This document shows positions 63,897-64,000 of a stretch of DNA of 64,000 nucleotides, in pieces. Position 1 is the stretch's first letter. Each line of letters starts with the position of its first letter. The stretch is from contig CAKVBA010000006.1 of assembly GCA_934725305.1 (NCBI GenBank), forward strand, positions 22,000-85,999, given 5' to 3'. The translations under genes were made by a program, and so were the position numbers. The notes beneath the pieces were generated by a model. It worked only from the letters and a program-made list of their open reading frames with translations. It did not search any database and was not told the origin of the DNA. The stretch is from an uncultured Parabacteroides sp. Lineage in GTDB: Bacteria > Bacteroidota > Bacteroidia > Bacteroidales > Tannerellaceae.

Positions 63897-64000
63897 TTAA
63901 TATAGATAGATGGAGACAATATTCTTTTCGACATAGCCGAAGATAGGATCTATGCTACGTCCTCCTGTTCCGCTTAGCTCTTTATTCTCCCATTCTATTA
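63897..64000 (-). CDS. C-terminal end of a partial gene leaving the window
   Basis: The frame closes at 63897 and remains open to the window end; the last 32 residues (EWENKELSGTGGRSIDPIFG, then YVEKNIVSIYLY) are visible. The ending resembles a small exported Bacteroidales protein, but the family is not certain. Confidence 0.45.
   Translation of the reverse strand, partial: IEWENKELSGTGGRSIDPIFGYVEKNIVSIYLY

Overview
The window looks like chromosomal DNA of a gut or oral Bacteroidales bacterium (Bacteroides/Parabacteroides/Tannerella-like). The evidence is a moderate G+C content, almost no Shine-Dalgarno sequences, Bacteroidetes promoters of the type TTTG-N19-TAnnTTTG ahead of many genes and both tRNAs, a FeoA-FeoB fusion, an HemN/HemG-only heme branch, a type IX secretion-like C-terminal sorting domain, and many lipoproteins. 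No species is named because none can be proved from sequence alone.

Layout. 0-7 kb: 3' part of glgB (cut by the window edge), a KefB-like antiporter, a SPOR lipoprotein and an S9 peptidase. 7-13.2 kb: reverse rubrerythrin, two glycosyltransferases, folK and feoAB with its small Cys-rich partner. 13.9-24 kb: penicillin-binding protein 1C, two tandem M3 peptidases, a FabK-like reductase, msrA and a secreted protein of unknown role. 24.4-28.5 kb: thioredoxin lipoprotein, tRNA-Ser, a methyltransferase-like membrane protein, a probable mobile-element relic, a DUF2141/membrane/wHTH operon and a PAS protein. 28.8-31.9 kb: aspA, three hairpins in a row and a decayed prophage tail module. 31.9-38 kb: TonB receptor, MFS permease, hemN and hemG, read as a porphyrin salvage operon. 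38-45 kb: prmA, an envelope-stress-like trio, a 28-residue lipoprotein, gapA, miaA, kdsA and a MATE exporter. 45-55.5 kb: Crp/Fnr regulator, DUF5686 protein, DUF1460 amidase-like protein, uvrB, pspC, an rluA/fabG/fabH/tetR operon and initiator tRNA. 55.7-64 kb: AspT-family transporter with a cobalamin riboswitch far upstream, a porin/Gate-transporter pair, sppA and lipoproteins.

The most unusual content is intergenic. Three copies of a roughly 340-360 bp element (one inverted) each contain nine or ten degenerate 22-bp units in strict register, with small dyads in many units and TTATTGTATTTT-like motifs at both ends. Two families of palindromes, often side by side, sit at gene ends throughout the window and appear to act as terminators while conserving loop sequence as well as stem. 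The prophage relic keeps an intact A AAA AAC slippery site joining two reading frames of a tail assembly chaperone directly upstream of a truncated tape-measure gene.

Most genes here are housekeeping. The parts that plausibly work together are FeoAB plus its Cys-rich partner (Fe2+ import), TonB-MFS-HemN-HemG (porphyrin capture and oxidation), TetR-FabH-FabG (fatty acid synthesis control), and the porin/Gate-transporter pair.
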